A DNA stretch of 64,000 nt from Ceriagrion tenellum. Lineage: Eukaryota; Arthropoda; Insecta; Odonata; Coenagrionidae. Shown piece after piece: positions 9,350-20,409 of the stretch (its first letter is position 1; each line of letters starts with the position of its first letter). The notes under the pieces were generated by a model. That model had not been told where the DNA came from. It ran no database searches and worked only from the letters and a program-made list of their open reading frames with translations. Where the stretch lies: contig OY720637.1 in assembly GCA_963169105.1 (NCBI GenBank), positions 30,127,925 through 30,191,924 on the forward strand. Direction: 5' to 3'. Position numbers and translations under genes: made by a program.

Positions 9350-9715
9350 CGGGAGAAGGATGGAGAAGGTGAGGTGGACGTAGAGGAAGACTTAACGAGG
9401 AAGTGCTTGAGATGATGGGCGAGGAAAGAAAACTTCCTAATGAAATTCGAGACCGGCAGAGTAGGTGGCTGGAGGATGTAAGAAGGGGATTGCTGAAGAA
9501 TGTAATATAGGGAAGGATGTTGGGCTAGCGGGGAAGGGGAAGAAAGAGAAGAGGTTTCATGGACGGGATGGAGAAGGGTAGATCGTATGCTGAGGCGAAA
9601 ACGGATATACCTACTAGATCGAGATAGGAGTACTCCTGAAAGTGTAAAAAACCGGAAAGAGATTCTCTGGCATTAAATAAAACCTACCTTAAACGATAGA
9701 ATACTTAAAGAAAAT
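9350..9715 (+). pseudogene. LINE-A C-terminal fragment plus 3' UTR
   Basis: The reading RMEKVRWT-like, LGMMGEERKLPNEIRDRQSR-like and GKRGRGRKR-like tail is recoverable with shifts. It is followed by a degenerate 3' UTR (AAACCTACCTTAAACGATAG corresponds to the ACCCTAACCGGTAG landmark). It has stops and shifts throughout and lies in the same orientation as the copy at 1-330. Confidence 0.75.
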
Positions 9716-9889
9716 CTCTCCTGAAATTTTGATTAGCGTTACTAATAGCCATAATTTTATCATTACCGCAGCTTCAATTAGTGGGCACGTTTTTTCTTAA
9801 ATGGGGCTCTTGATAGATTCCGTTGAAGAGATGAGATTAATGAGGATGTTTCCGTGGTTCAATTTTCATCTCCCTCTCGTGGATACTTA

Positions 9890-10250
9890 GCGTTTTCCGC
9901 CACAGTGGGAACGGCACTCTCCGCTCTCGTCGGTTCTCCGCTTCGCTTTTCGCGACGTGATGTCGGTGCGGGCTCATTTGCCCTTTAATGAGGATTCCAC
10001 TCCTGCCCCCCCCCAAACCTGATGGGGGAGGACTCCATCTCCTTTAATGGGCGGATTGGTAATTGAATCGGGTTGCCATTCCTCGCATGAGAGGATCTCG
10101 CTGGAGGCGGGGGGGTGGGATGGGGGAGGACGGATTGTTCGCCGTTTCCATGGTAACCGTCCTCGGCGTAGGAGCCTCCCTATTTCTCTTTCGTTATTCT
10201 TTGACCTTCCACCCCATTCCCACCCTCTCCTGTGGCCATTCTTCAACCGC
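9890..10250. promoter_or_regulatory. GC/CpG-rich patch containing an RFX X-box
   Basis: This is G+C- and CpG-rich sequence with poly-C/G runs and several overlapping short frames that are probably compositional. An almost perfect X-box lies at 10144-10157. CGGATTGG (inverted CCAAT) is near 10050. No exon could be assigned. Confidence 0.3.
10144..10157. promoter_or_regulatory. RFX-type X-box GTTTCCATGGTAAC
   Basis: The inverted half sites GTTTCC and GGTAAC with a two-base spacer fit the palindromic RFX consensus (GTNRCC...RGYAAC type) at all but one position. RFX factors use such sites in promoters, notably of ciliary genes in animals. The GC-rich context supports function, but no target gene is visible. 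Confidence 0.45.
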
Positions 10251-10297
10251 TAACAACCCGCAATAAAGTGTGGCAGAGGGTGTGTTGGGACAACAGC
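10249..10297 (-). repeat. Degenerate CR1-like 3' hairpin tail
   Basis: GTGTGGCAGAGGGTGTGTTG next to CCCGCAATAAA matches the minus-strand form of the hairpin tail (GTGTGGCAGGGGGTGTTAGG) with several substitutions. Confidence 0.4.
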
Positions 10298-10511
10298 CAT
10301 GACGGAGTGAAGGAACAGGGCGCAATGGGAATCTCGAGGGGAAAAGGACGAAGACTGTAGATGCGTTTGGATGCATGAGCGGCTCGCCCTGTTTATCTTG
10401 TAGTCATCAAAACTTGCATTCTGACTTGCGATACGGATTGTGTCAAATTGTGCTTGTACACAATTGTACGGCTTGTGCGCAATGGCTTGTGTCAAAGGAC
10501 CTCATCCTTAA

Positions 10512-10840
10512 AGGTGGTTCGAGCGAAATATCATTTCACCTATAAATCAGTGAATTTGGTCTAATTTTAAGGAAAAATATTTCACCCTTCCGAAGATTCA
10601 AAATTATCAGCCCCCTACCAAACTAGTAATCGAGATTTTTGACGAAAATCGCCAGCCCATTTACATGGGAAAAGTTATCTGTACGCACTCCAGGGTGACC
10701 TTAATTTAAAAATGAGGAATTTCTAACGTATAGATCTCGTCAAAAAATTAACAGTGTGTAGTTAGTATGTTTTCTGTTCTATTTTCGAAAATAAGACCTA
10801 TTGTTACCGCAGTAATTTTGGCGTACCCAAACAAATGGAT
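10512..10840 (-). mobile_element. Partial inverted copy of the 2927-3476 TTAA element
   Basis: It begins TTAA(A)GGTGGTTCGAGCGAAA and runs through TCAGTGAATTTGGTCTAATTT, CATTTACATGGGAAAAG, GCACTCCAGG and AACAGTGTGTAGTTAGTATG. All correspond in order to the reverse complement of 3476 down to about 3165. The distal half is not recognisable, so the copy is truncated or diverged. Confidence 0.65.
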
Positions 10841-12190
10841 GACGGAAGTGAACAATGACTACGGTAACTACGAAGATCGCCCAAATTTGACAACAAAGGC
10901 GTTCGTATATCGCTGTTTGAGTCCCATCGGCATTTGTGGGTTTAGCAAATTTGAATTACAATAATGCATTGTTACGTCGAATCAAGTATGTCCATTAATA
11001 ATTATGACAGTATAATAATAATGACAGTAATAATTATGATGTAATAAAAGATAAGCAATAAACCCACCTTAGGGGTTACCATAGGGGTTCTTTGGCATTT
11101 AAAATATTTTCAAGAACAAGTAGAATTTTACATAAGTAGCCGTGAGTCTTCCTCGTACTAAGTTATTCGTTTTTTACATTTTAAATCCCGGTTTGCTGTC
11201 AATTGACCAAGATTCCACCGAATACGATGCGATTTTATCGCAGAATGGATATGTTACTTGCAGGCGAAATAGAAGCCAGTCTATTTTCTCTGCAATTGCG
11301 AACCTCGGTCGATTTGTACCACTATCGGCCTTACTCCTCTTATACCTCTATGGAAGTTGCGACTTGCAAAGCTACTGTCATGGAAGTGACTTTCATGTGT
11401 GAACCCGTCCTTACTTGTTTTAACGTCATTTAAATGAGAAGTTGAATGATTCGGTGGGAGTTATTCTTCTTTTATATTTAGTTTTATTGTTATGCGTGTC
11501 GAGAAATCACTAAAATAAGCACCAACACTCGCGAAATGTAAAGTTCTTCCCATGGATACTGGGTGGCGTTAGGTTGATTTTATGCGTTTGTAGACGAGGC
11601 ATAATGCCTTGTCGTTTGGTGGCGCTAAATGATATTAGTAAACAGATGTTAAGTAGCTTTATTTTCCCCAGAACGGTGGAGAGGACTTTATAATACAATC
11701 TCTCTTTGCGTTCCGCTACCCGGCTCTATTCCCTCGAGAAGTCTCATCAATCAACTTCCCCGACCCATCAAAACAAATAAATAAACATTAACAAGTCCTC
11801 AGCAACTAGTCAAAGAAAACAAACTACTCTGAATTCCTGGGTTGCGGCGTTACGTTTTCTCGCTGTTTATATTGTAATCATTAATGATGCTCGGAAAGAA
11901 GAAATTTTTCATTAAGTATTCGATTACGTATCCCTGTTGTTCTGTGGCTTCCTTCAGTACGATCTATGTGCACTCTGGGCTTGAATAATTATCCTTGAAT
12001 TGTTTCGCTGGGCCACAATGCTTTCGCGTTGTTACTCTAGTTATTTACTGTTTTTTTTTTTAGTTTGGAAAGCAGAAAGCTCAGCTTTTTTGCGCGTTAA
12101 TTACGGCAATCTGCTGTTCCTTTAACATGATCGTTTTTGTGGTAGATTTTCAAGTGTTTTAAAGTTTGTTACAAAGTTTCCAGTCTCCAT
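10841..12190. other. Unassigned AT-rich DNA
   Basis: No gene is recognised. Two overlapping plus-strand frames (11142-11402 and 11203-11433) occupy the same bases in different phases and have no family resemblance. Confidence 0.5.
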
Positions 12191-12199
12191 AGTTCCTGA

Positions 12200-12500
12200 G
12201 TCCACTTTTCTTTCTTTCTCCTCTTCCACCCCTCTGGATGTATTTCTCACCCCTTCGTCATTTCCTCCCTCTGCCTTGTCTCTATTACCGCCAAACTACT
12301 CCCGCACACCAGTTTGCCTTGCCGTGTCTTTTGCGGTCGTGGCGCGACAGCGGCGGTGTCATCGACGTCCCCCGGGGAGCAGCCATCGCTTCGCTCCTGT
12401 CGAGTTCTTTTGTTTCCCGAGAGCTCCTTCCCAGCATAAACCCACTGGGTTGGGCGCACCGCATGTGTATAATGTGTTAGCAGGATGTAGGCGGTAATTG
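12200..12500. other. GC-richer patch, unassigned
   Basis: A local rise in G+C and CpG occurs (TCGTGGCGCGACAGCGGCGG). There are overlapping frames on both strands and none looks preferentially coding. It could be a regulatory or 5'-exon patch. Confidence 0.2.
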
Positions 12501-13660
12501 TGGCGTCATATACGCTAGTTACTTGATGTTTTTGCGTGGTGGATCCTGTAACTCTCATGGGAAATCTGAAAAAAAGAATTCCAATCCGATGGTTTAAAAT
12601 TTCTGGTGGATGAGTAATCTTTTGAGTGCTTCATTGTGCAGGTTTAACTGTTATTAGGAAAGATATTGGGCGGTTTTTAGTTACACACTTATGTATATAT
12701 ATGTAAGTTACGCATTAAGCACCATTGATTTCTTCTTACGGACCACCGTATTGTCACATAGGCTGGCCATCGATGCGAATCATTTAAAAAATAAACATTA
12801 ATAAGTTTATTTTGGAATAATGGGAAAAAATAAACATTTCAGTTACCTTATGAATTCCACTCAAAATATCCTCATTGCGCGACACGGTTTTTTTATATTA
12901 ACCTCTGCAATCTACAAGTTTTTTCAAACTCTGGAATTGTAATGAAGATGTCACAAGCGAACTTCGCTAAGGGGCTGACGATTTTACCTTTCTCCCGTGG
13001 TATTGTGGAAATTCTGCTTAGTGACGCTTAAAATTGCGAGTAAACCGAGGCCAAGCTCCAATTCAAGTTTACCATCTCTGTATATAGGTTTCTCTATAGT
13101 CAGTGAGTCTAGACCATACTTGCGAAGTGGAACAACAGCTAGTAAAAGATGTGAAAGAAATGATTGAAAGCAGCCGTCATTTCAAACCGTCTGGTGATAA
13201 ACGCAAAGAAGGGAAATATTATATATCTAGAAGAAGTGCGATAGGCAACTTTGAAACATTATCACGTTTTCAGACTTGCTTAAGGTGTGAAAGATAACCT
13301 GCGCATTAATATTTGCCCTTGTGATCTCGCGCGAGGTTTGCGACCCTTGTCGTATTAAGACACCAGAATGAGTGTGTTACTCATTTAGTTGACAGCATTG
13401 CCCCTTAAAGAGAACACTGTTGCAAAACTTAAGGCATACTTGCTCACCTCTAGGCCACGTTGCCATTCAATCACAACTCGACGGTTAAGTTCGGTTAGTT
13501 GCTTTAGAGAATAGTACATGCTTATTGCGATATCCTAGCCTACAGTTTTAGATTAGTAATTGAAATTCTGAGCAGAACTAAGTTAGTTTTCCTGACGCTA
13601 CTGGCCAAAATCGCACCTCCAGCCCTTCGGAGATTTCTGGAGACACTAGAATTTACTCCT
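12501..13660. other. Unassigned AT-rich DNA
   Basis: No element boundary is seen. A 64-codon plus-strand frame (13103-13297) is hydrophilic (VKDVKEMIESSRHFKPSGDK) but has no splice context or family match that I recognise. Confidence 0.4.
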
Positions 13661-13671
13661 CAATAGTCTCA

Positions 13672-13990
13672 TCATCATCATTGGTCGTTCAGTCATGAGA
13701 TTGGTTGACTGCAGCCCTTCACCCCCCCCCCCAAATGTTCCCTATCCTATACTAGTTCCCTTAAAGATCTCACGTTCCATCTCCTTATCCTGCATTTGTC
13801 CTTCATGACTGATGTACCCCTCCCAGTAGTCCCCACCCGGAGACAATTTTACCTCCGGAATATTTGACTGAGATGATTGCCATCATGTAGTTAGATAGCA
13901 GGGCTGTATTTCTAGGGAGACTAACGTGGTGGTTTCCCCGATACCCTCCACATCGCAGTCACCCGGCCGATTCCGTGAACTTCACTCTCG
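13672..13990 (-). mobile_element. Composite SINE with LINE-B 3' end
   Basis: On the minus strand a head (GAAACCACCACGTTAGTCTC, then ACAGCCCTGC) leads into GGGAACTAGTATAGGATAGG and GGGCTGCAGTCAACCAATCT. The end CGACCAATGATGATGATGA carries an (ATG)n tail. The last part equals the end of LINE-B at 48975-49060. The head is shared with 41335-41570. This looks like a short element using the LINE-B 3' end. A poly-G run (plus-strand C's at 13721) interrupts it. Confidence 0.65.
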
Positions 13991-14043
13991 CCCTAAGCTG
14001 TGGCTGTTGACACCGGTCCGATTTTCTTGATCTGCGCTATAAA

Positions 14044-14554
14044 GGCCGCTTTACACCAGTGGTTCCCAAAGTGGGCGCTACCACCCCCTGGGGGGGAGGT
14101 GTTTTCGTCTAAGGGGGCTGCAGGGAGGCGGTGGAGAGTGGTCCCTTACCAAATATAAGTACATGTCCTAGGATGAGTAAACTATCTCTCTGTTGGATTT
14201 GAAAGTAACAATAGCCTAATTACAATTTTTTAGCTTCATTTTTATAGACATCTTGCTTTTTCAAGTTGTCCAGGACATTGAAGTGTATGGTTGGGGGCGC
14301 TGGGTAAATGTTTGTGGAAGAAAGGGGGCGGTGGCTCAAAAATATTTGGAAAACGCTGCTTTACACGGTAAATTTTATTGTACAAACGAATGTATAATAG
14401 AATGTACAAGAAACTGAATGGAATTAGAGCAGGTTCTATTTCTCGTTAAGTCATTCAGACGATCATACAATTTTCCTCTTTACGCGGTACAGTTTCCTTC
14501 ATGAAGGAATTTGTACATTCGTTTGTACAATAAAATGTACCCTGTAAAGCGGCC
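14044..14554. mobile_element. Inverted-repeat element (GGCCGCTTTACA ends), carrying a nested hAT
   Basis: The ends GGCCGCTTTACACGGTA and TGTACCCTGTAAAGCGGCC form inverted repeats about 43 bp long, continuing into TTTTATTGTACAAACGAATG on both sides. ATAAA flanks each end (14039-14043 and 14555-14559), a possible 5-bp target duplication. Removing the nested insertion leaves about 200 bp. Superfamily is not settled. Confidence 0.7.
14057..14358. mobile_element. hAT-type MITE, 302 bp, 8-bp target duplication
   Basis: It starts CAGTGGTTCCCAAAGTGGG and ends ATTTGGAAAACGCTG, giving CAG...CTG inverted ends of hAT style. The octamer CTTTACAC is duplicated exactly at 14049-14056 and 14359-14366. Eight-base duplications are diagnostic of hAT transposition. 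The target lies inside the left terminal repeat of the surrounding element, so this insertion is the younger event. Confidence 0.85.
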
Positions 14555-14559
14555 ATAAA

Positions 14560-15780
14560 TGCCTTGTCGAACCTGCGAACCTAGGAATACGCTACCACTG
14601 ATCCTAACGGGACCCCTCGTAAGAACCTACTCTACCTTATAAGTTTGGACCGCTGATGGTGTTTTGGAACCCGGCCTTACAGATTTATCGATATGTTAAC
14701 CGTGTCTGTGTCCCGCGCGTAGCAATTGCTTCGGGGACACCTTCTCCGCTCAGGGTTTCTCTACAATGTGCCTGCGGGGAGGCGGGCTGCCCATTCGCTA
14801 GGCCTCGAATGCGGTGGCCCGTGTCCTCCAGTTCCCTACCCATTTTCATCCCGCTTCAATCTTTCGAAAGTAAATAGAATGACGTCGTTATCCCCGCCCA
14901 TCCTGTTCTCATGGCAATTACTTGTTTCCGGTCATGTGGGACTCCGATGCTCATCTTCCCCTCCCTCGGGAAATAATATTTTGCCTCAGACAGAACGAAA
15001 TATGACATTGTGAAGCGGTCATCCAGGGAATTTCTCATACTGATGAACAAAAACGTCATGGAGTTTGCTCGCAGTTGGAAATGGATTGCTCCTCGTACAT
15101 CATAATAACGGACTCACTCTTGTGTGAATGCTGTTGAGTATAAATGTGAGATTAAATTGTCGTTTGTGATTTTAATCGTGATTTTGAATTCGTCTCCATT
15201 AGTGTCATGGATAAATCCCCCTCCCCCCCCCCCCCGAATTCAAGAGCTGTCGTTTATCAGAAAATATTCATAGATAGAATATTTTTCACTTCATGTTGTG
15301 GTGCTTATCTATAAAACTTACGAGAAGTTCATGGCACCATTTTTCTTCACCTTGATTTTACTCCGCCAAAAGCGTATCGAATAGAAAACATGTGAAGGAC
15401 AACATTGCTATTCTTGAATTGTTTAAATTAAAAGATTTGCAATTCAAATCCACCCAAAACTGGCGAAAGACTTAGTATTTTTCAGAAAAAGAATAACTTA
15501 TTACTCAACAGTGTTGGTTCAGTGTTGTGTACAAATATCCATTAGTTTTAGGTAGCCTCAGAGGTCACAGACCTATGTGGAGACCACCTACCATAAATGA
15601 AATACATTGCTGGCATTAAACAAAAGTTCTTTCAAAAGCATATATATGTAGTAATTAACAAATGACGATTTCGTTTTAGCCCAATTGTGAACAAGAAAAG
15701 CAGAGGCAATAATTATAATTCATCTTGCTGACAGTCATGTGAAACACAAATTATTTCAAGTTATAACATAAAATACATGT
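14560..15780. other. Unassigned; GC-rich patch at 14690-14960 and poly-C at 15226
   Basis: The left part is CpG-rich (TCCCGCGCG, GGGGAGGCGGGCTGCCC) with overlapping frames in two phases. The remainder is AT-rich with a homopolymeric C run. No element ends or convincing exons were found. Confidence 0.35.
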
Positions 15781-15784
15781 ACAT

Positions 15785-16200
15785 ACATTACAGATCTAGT
15801 ATAAAACAATAATATTGCTATGTGTCAATACGCATTCCTCTGAAATTTTTAAACATTTCTTCTTGTTTTTTTTTAGCATTTTAATGGATTCTGGTAAGGC
15901 GTTAAATAATTTAGGGCCCGAAAATACAAAGTATTCCTTAAACAACGTAGGATTTGATTTTGGAAGCCGTGTATTTAGCTTCCTTCCCAAATTATACGTA
16001 TGGTCGCTTCGAGACACCGCGGACAATCGCCACTTTTCAAATAATATAATCTCAGAAGCTTAAAAATTAACATGTATTTAGAAGGAATGAATTTTGAGTT
16101 GAACAAGTATTGGGTATCTTTGCTCGTATTGTTTACTTTTAGTTATAACTCTTATTATCTTTTTTGTAGCAATATAGCCGGAACTAAGGAATACATTTAA
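15785..16200 (-). pseudogene. LINE 3'-terminal fragment (C-terminus after RT)
   Basis: Minus-strand translation gives AVSRSDHTYNLGRKLNTRLP, then FSGPKLFNALPESIK and a lysine-rich end. Upstream, in pieces, it reads GYIATKKIIRVITKSK-like and ASEIILFEKWR-like sequence. The order (RVI...SK, a NLR segment, GPKLFN.LP) is the well-known C-terminal pattern of CR1/Jockey-group non-LTR retrotransposons. It is 5'-truncated and contains stops. This is a different family from LINE-A to -D. Confidence 0.7.
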
Positions 16201-17870
16201 GTCATAAGTTTCAATTACCTCACCGGATTAAGTATGACATTTTTAGTTTGGGTACCAAAACTTGGAAAATTCGTAGGAGGATGATAGTTTTGCAACGCAA
16301 TGGATTTACGGTGTGGAGTTTGACTGGGGGGTATCACACCAGTTGGGGTAAGTGGACGCAATGACGAAGGTTTAGAATGTGGTTCGAATGTAGTGAAATT
16401 GTTCGATAAAGAAAGGAAAGGTGGAAAATGCGCTGAAGATTGCAAGCCAGAAAGCTTGGTTGAATTCAGAGGTAGCTGTACAAATTATAACAGGAAGAAA
16501 AAATGACGAAACTTCGGTCAAATCATGGGACGGAAGTGGACGATTTGCAAAACTTATTCGGAGAAGCCTCTCAATATAAAGCTTTTGGTGACGGAATAGG
16601 ACGGGTTCCCGGGACCATGAGTCAGTATGTTTATTAGAGACTGCAGAATATTCTGATATGGTGAGATCCGCTTCGAGCAACTGAAGCCGAGACAGTGATT
16701 GGTATATCGGCAGATGTTTCATGCAGTATCAATTGTCGATTGGAGTGTCGTACGGTAATAAACGATGTCATCTTTTGGATGAAAATTTTAACCCTCTATG
16801 TTGCTTAGTGACCTAAAGGTAACTCATAGAAGAGTTTTTTTTGTTTATAATTAGGTTTATTTACCTATATTTTATATGCCTTTGCGACATCAATTTTACA
16901 GCTTGCCAACGAAAATATCTCTCATTCGTTACTTTTAGTTCCTGATTCTCCCACGAGTGTGGTGTCATGTGAAATGCCTGCTCATGGTGGGCCAAAAAAT
17001 CGGTTTATAGAAGGTTAAGAAAGTTGTTAATAGCTCTGAATGCTCATCTGTAATTCTTTGTTGTCCTTGGAAACGCGCTTTATTTAAAGCAGTAGTGGTT
17101 GAATGCATATCCCAGTTAATTGAAAGTTTTAAGTTAATTGAAATTTAATAGGTTGCAAATAGAAATTGAATAACTTTGCAAACCATGATTATTGTGGAAA
17201 ATCTTCTGGTGCGTCATTGCTTGATTTAGGAAAACTCTCAAATATAAGTTTTCTACGAAGTAGCGCTTCATGAGGCTCAAATTACCGGCACTCATTTCGT
17301 TTATTTAGTGTAAAACAAATGAATACTTTTTGGTGCATTTGTTTGGGATGTCTCCCATAAGGATTGGGGAGACCATAGCTGAAATCGGAGGACCTAAGTG
17401 CGAGGGAAGTGACCCCTTTATTACTCAATGTAAGAGCTCACTGTTTGACTGCCATGGCCATACTTGACTGTGGTCATGGTTGCGGTCATTTCGTAAGGCG
17501 CTGTTCAAGAGCTAAGGTCAGCAAGACTTGGTAATGCTGTGCAAACTCGTCTTCGAAAGCTGAAAGGATTATTTCTTCGCCCTGTGATATTTTTACAGAT
17601 TTGGAGGATTTTGAAATCCTCTGGTGTCATTTAGAGAACCTGTTTTTGTATTTTATCATGGTAGATGGTCGATACGAGCTGCTGTGTTTGTGCTTTTGTC
17701 TTAACACTTTGTCCTTCATGAGCATCCGCACAAGTTTATTAAAGTAGTCATTGAATTTTTGATTTTTAAGTACTGCGTTTTATTGCTTTGGACTATGGTA
17801 ACAGGTTGTTTGAAACAATTTCATTTCCCAGGGAAATGACTTCAGAATAAAGCGCAGACTATTATCTGGA
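16201..17870. other. Unassigned AT-rich DNA
   Basis: It contains a 116-codon minus-strand frame (16372-16722) without recognisable domains. No splice-site pair or element boundary was found. Confidence 0.4.
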
Positions 17871-17960
17871 GTGCGAAATTCCACAGAGAAAAAACAATCC
17901 ACCAAAAATTTTTGATCCCGGTCAAGGCGAATGATTTTTTTCTCTGTGGAATTTTGCACA
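17871..17960. repeat. Inverted repeat around an S1 SINE relic
   Basis: GCGAAATTCCACAGAGAAAA at the left and TTTTCTCTGTGGAATTTTGC at the right can pair. Between them lies GATCCCGGTCAAGGCGAATG, matching the box B-proximal part of SINE S1. Confidence 0.5.
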
Positions 17961-18920
17961 ATTGTGCATTGCGGGTGACTCCGTAAAAGTGGAACTCTGT
18001 GGCTAGTCCCGGATAGTTTAAAATCTGTGTTATCTGGAGTATTATCTTCTTACGGTCGAATTATTCAATTTGTATTCTTATGTCGCATTGATTGAAACTA
18101 CGCTAGTGTACTTCATAAATATTTGTATGATTACAGAATACGGTAATTGTATTTTTATAGCAATGCAAAGATTCATTTTTTTTTTAAATACATCCTACGT
18201 ACCCGTCTTGAATTTAATCGGGTAATTACATCTGGTTGAAATCATGGGTGTCAGTCTCGGTATAGGTACGTACAAACGTTAAGCTGTCTGTTTTCGCAAA
18301 CTTTTGCATTATATTTTATTTCGCATTATTGTTTTTATGTGTTGTAAGGGTTTTTTAAGTTATTCCTGTGGAAAAAATCTTTCGAGAAAATGGTGTGAAA
18401 TGGGCGCATCCAGAATAAAGAAAGGGTGACGTTCTCTGTGGAATAAAAAAATTATAGTCCATTCATTCTTTGTCTCGGCTGTCTTTAGGAAGGTCTTATC
18501 GCGATTCAAGGGAACAAATTTTCTGAATGTGACCTTGATTTCCTAGGACTCCATCGACCTCACTTGTACAGGTTTTTTAGTTGTTTTTTTCTCCTTTGGT
18601 GTTTTCGCCTACTCGACTTGATAAACTTCGGTGATTACACTTTTTATGTGTTCATGTTAATCACCTTGAAGGGGTTAATTTAATTGTTGGTGAAAGTACT
18701 ATGAAAGAAATCATTATCACCTACCATATCTGTAATTTATTGATCTGAGACAAATGACGAACAAAAGAAGACTATAATGTTTGAATTTATGGTCCTGCGG
18801 CTAAAAAATATTGGTGAAAGAAAGCATTTCTCTTTTTATTACAGTAATAATGACATAGATTAACTTCGTTGGTGAATCATATTTACTACTTAAATATTTC
18901 GGGTTTTCCTGGTAAATAGA
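17961..18920. other. Unassigned AT-rich DNA
   Basis: Nothing recognisable. Only low-complexity A/T sequence is present. Confidence 0.5.
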
Positions 18921-18925
18921 ATGAG

Positions 18926-19074
18926 GGAAGGCTTCTCGGTATCCCATCCGGGTTGGAATGTCTATAACCAACGTTTCGGCCGCTTACACTGCAGCCGTCC
19001 TCGGGGTGATGAGATTTGTGACAGCTCCGCTCATCGGCATCACCGCCCAAATTATATCAACCGAGAAGCCTTCC
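18926..19074. repeat. Palindromic element, 15-bp inverted ends
   Basis: GGAAGGCTTCTCGGT at the left and ACCGAGAAGCCTTCC at the right are exact inverted repeats about 150 bp apart. Inside lies AACGTTTCGG and GGTGATGAG, the same style as the palindromic elements at 25253-25425 and 26152-26325. Confidence 0.55.
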
Positions 19075-19379
19075 TTCACACATGTAGTAGATTGAAATGC
19101 ACGTATTTCCTCTCTGGATTCTCGGTTCCACTCTTGGTTTATCAGATCTGTTCAGTACACTTCTGTGGAAATGACGTGAAGTGATGGTTTAATTAGAATT
19201 TAGGTTGACGGCATATCCTGCCTGATATCTACTTTTGACTGCTCAGAACTAAGAAGACAATTATATTGATGAATGTATCTATGCTGTCTTTTTAAAAAGT
19301 GTTATATATCTTTCATATGTCCTTATCTCTCGTTGGATTATAACAATTTTATTGCTAGCTGTAATAGTTTGAGGGTAGG

Positions 19380-19465
19380 TCAAAAATCGAAATTGTTTTT
19401 CTTTGCTGACGTTTCGGAATTTAACTGCTTCCATCTTCAAGTCTCGAACCGCGAGACGGACGATC
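19380..19465 (-). repeat. Penelope-like terminal motif (minus)
   Basis: On the minus strand CTTGAAGATGGAAGCAG is followed by ATTCCGAAACGTCAGC. This repeats the scheme of a GAAGATG box followed by CGAAACGTC found elsewhere in the window. Confidence 0.4.
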
Positions 19466-19479
19466 AACAACAAAATACA

Positions 19480-20032
19480 GGGTGTCCAGCACTCTGGAAA
19501 ACCGGGAAGACAGGGAAATCTCAGGGAATTTTATTTTCACTGCTAATATCAGGGAAATGTCGAGTTGACTCTGGAAATTTCTGTGGTGTCAATATATAAA
19601 ACAGCAACGGAATCAATGTGCCTTTTTCGGCAAGTTGCTTAGTCAAATTTCCCTTGCGTTGTCGCATTTAGCAAAATAAGGAAAATAGTCAATTCCTTCA
19701 GTTTTTTAAGTTGATCATTTTTTTATCAATGCTATTCATAGCAAAGTCTGGCTGTAATATAACCTTGTTCCTGAGCACCAGCATGACAATATTTTATTCT
19801 AAGAAAGGGTGGTCATGTGATTTTCTCTCAAACTATTTTCAAGTTTTGAGTTTATTTTCTTCCAAATATGCAAGTTTAAAAATAACCCTAACGTTTAATC
19901 ACCCAAAAAACATACCGCACATTCTCTTATAATTAATGAGAAAAAATCAATATTTCCTCTGGAAAATAAAAATTATGTCTGGAAAACCTGGAAATCGCTG
20001 AGAATTTTCAAATGCCTAGCTGTTGGACACCC
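19480..20032. mobile_element. Inverted-repeat element with GGGTGTCCA ends, 553 bp
   Basis: The left end GGGTGTCCAGCACTCTGG and right end CTAGCTGTTGGACACCC are inverted repeats. Internally, AAAACCGGGAAGACAGGGAA at the left and ATGTCTGGAAAACCTGGAAA at the right are of the CTGGAAAACCTGGAAA type. There is no transposase and no clear target duplication. Confidence 0.55.
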
Positions 20033-20408
20033 GGAAATATCAGCCACCAATGCCCTTACCATTCAATATATATTTCTGCCGTCAGTTATTTCTTGGTAAA
20101 AAGGAATTTTTTATTTTTTACCTACCTATTTTTTTATGATTATAATCGTTGAATATCCAAGGTCGAAATGCATGAAAGTGAATACATTGTCGCCATTACA
20201 ATATCAGCCTGCGCCTTGTTTTTTTTTACGAATTGGAATAATTGAGTATCGGCTGTTCTCACTGTACGGAAGAATTGAACATTTTTCGTAAACTCATTTA
20301 TTCAAAGTTATTCACATCCGTTATCATATGATTTATCCCATAGTTTTAGCAATTTTTGTTATTATTTCATTTCCCTTTCCTTCTGTTCCTGATGTTGCGT
20401 CACTTTTT
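20033..20408. other. Unassigned AT-rich DNA
   Basis: No recognisable feature. Confidence 0.5.
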
Positions 20409-20409
20409 C

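Noticed and set aside
16372..16722. 116-codon minus-strand frame
   Set aside because: No family motifs, no supporting splice sites, and not repeated elsewhere.
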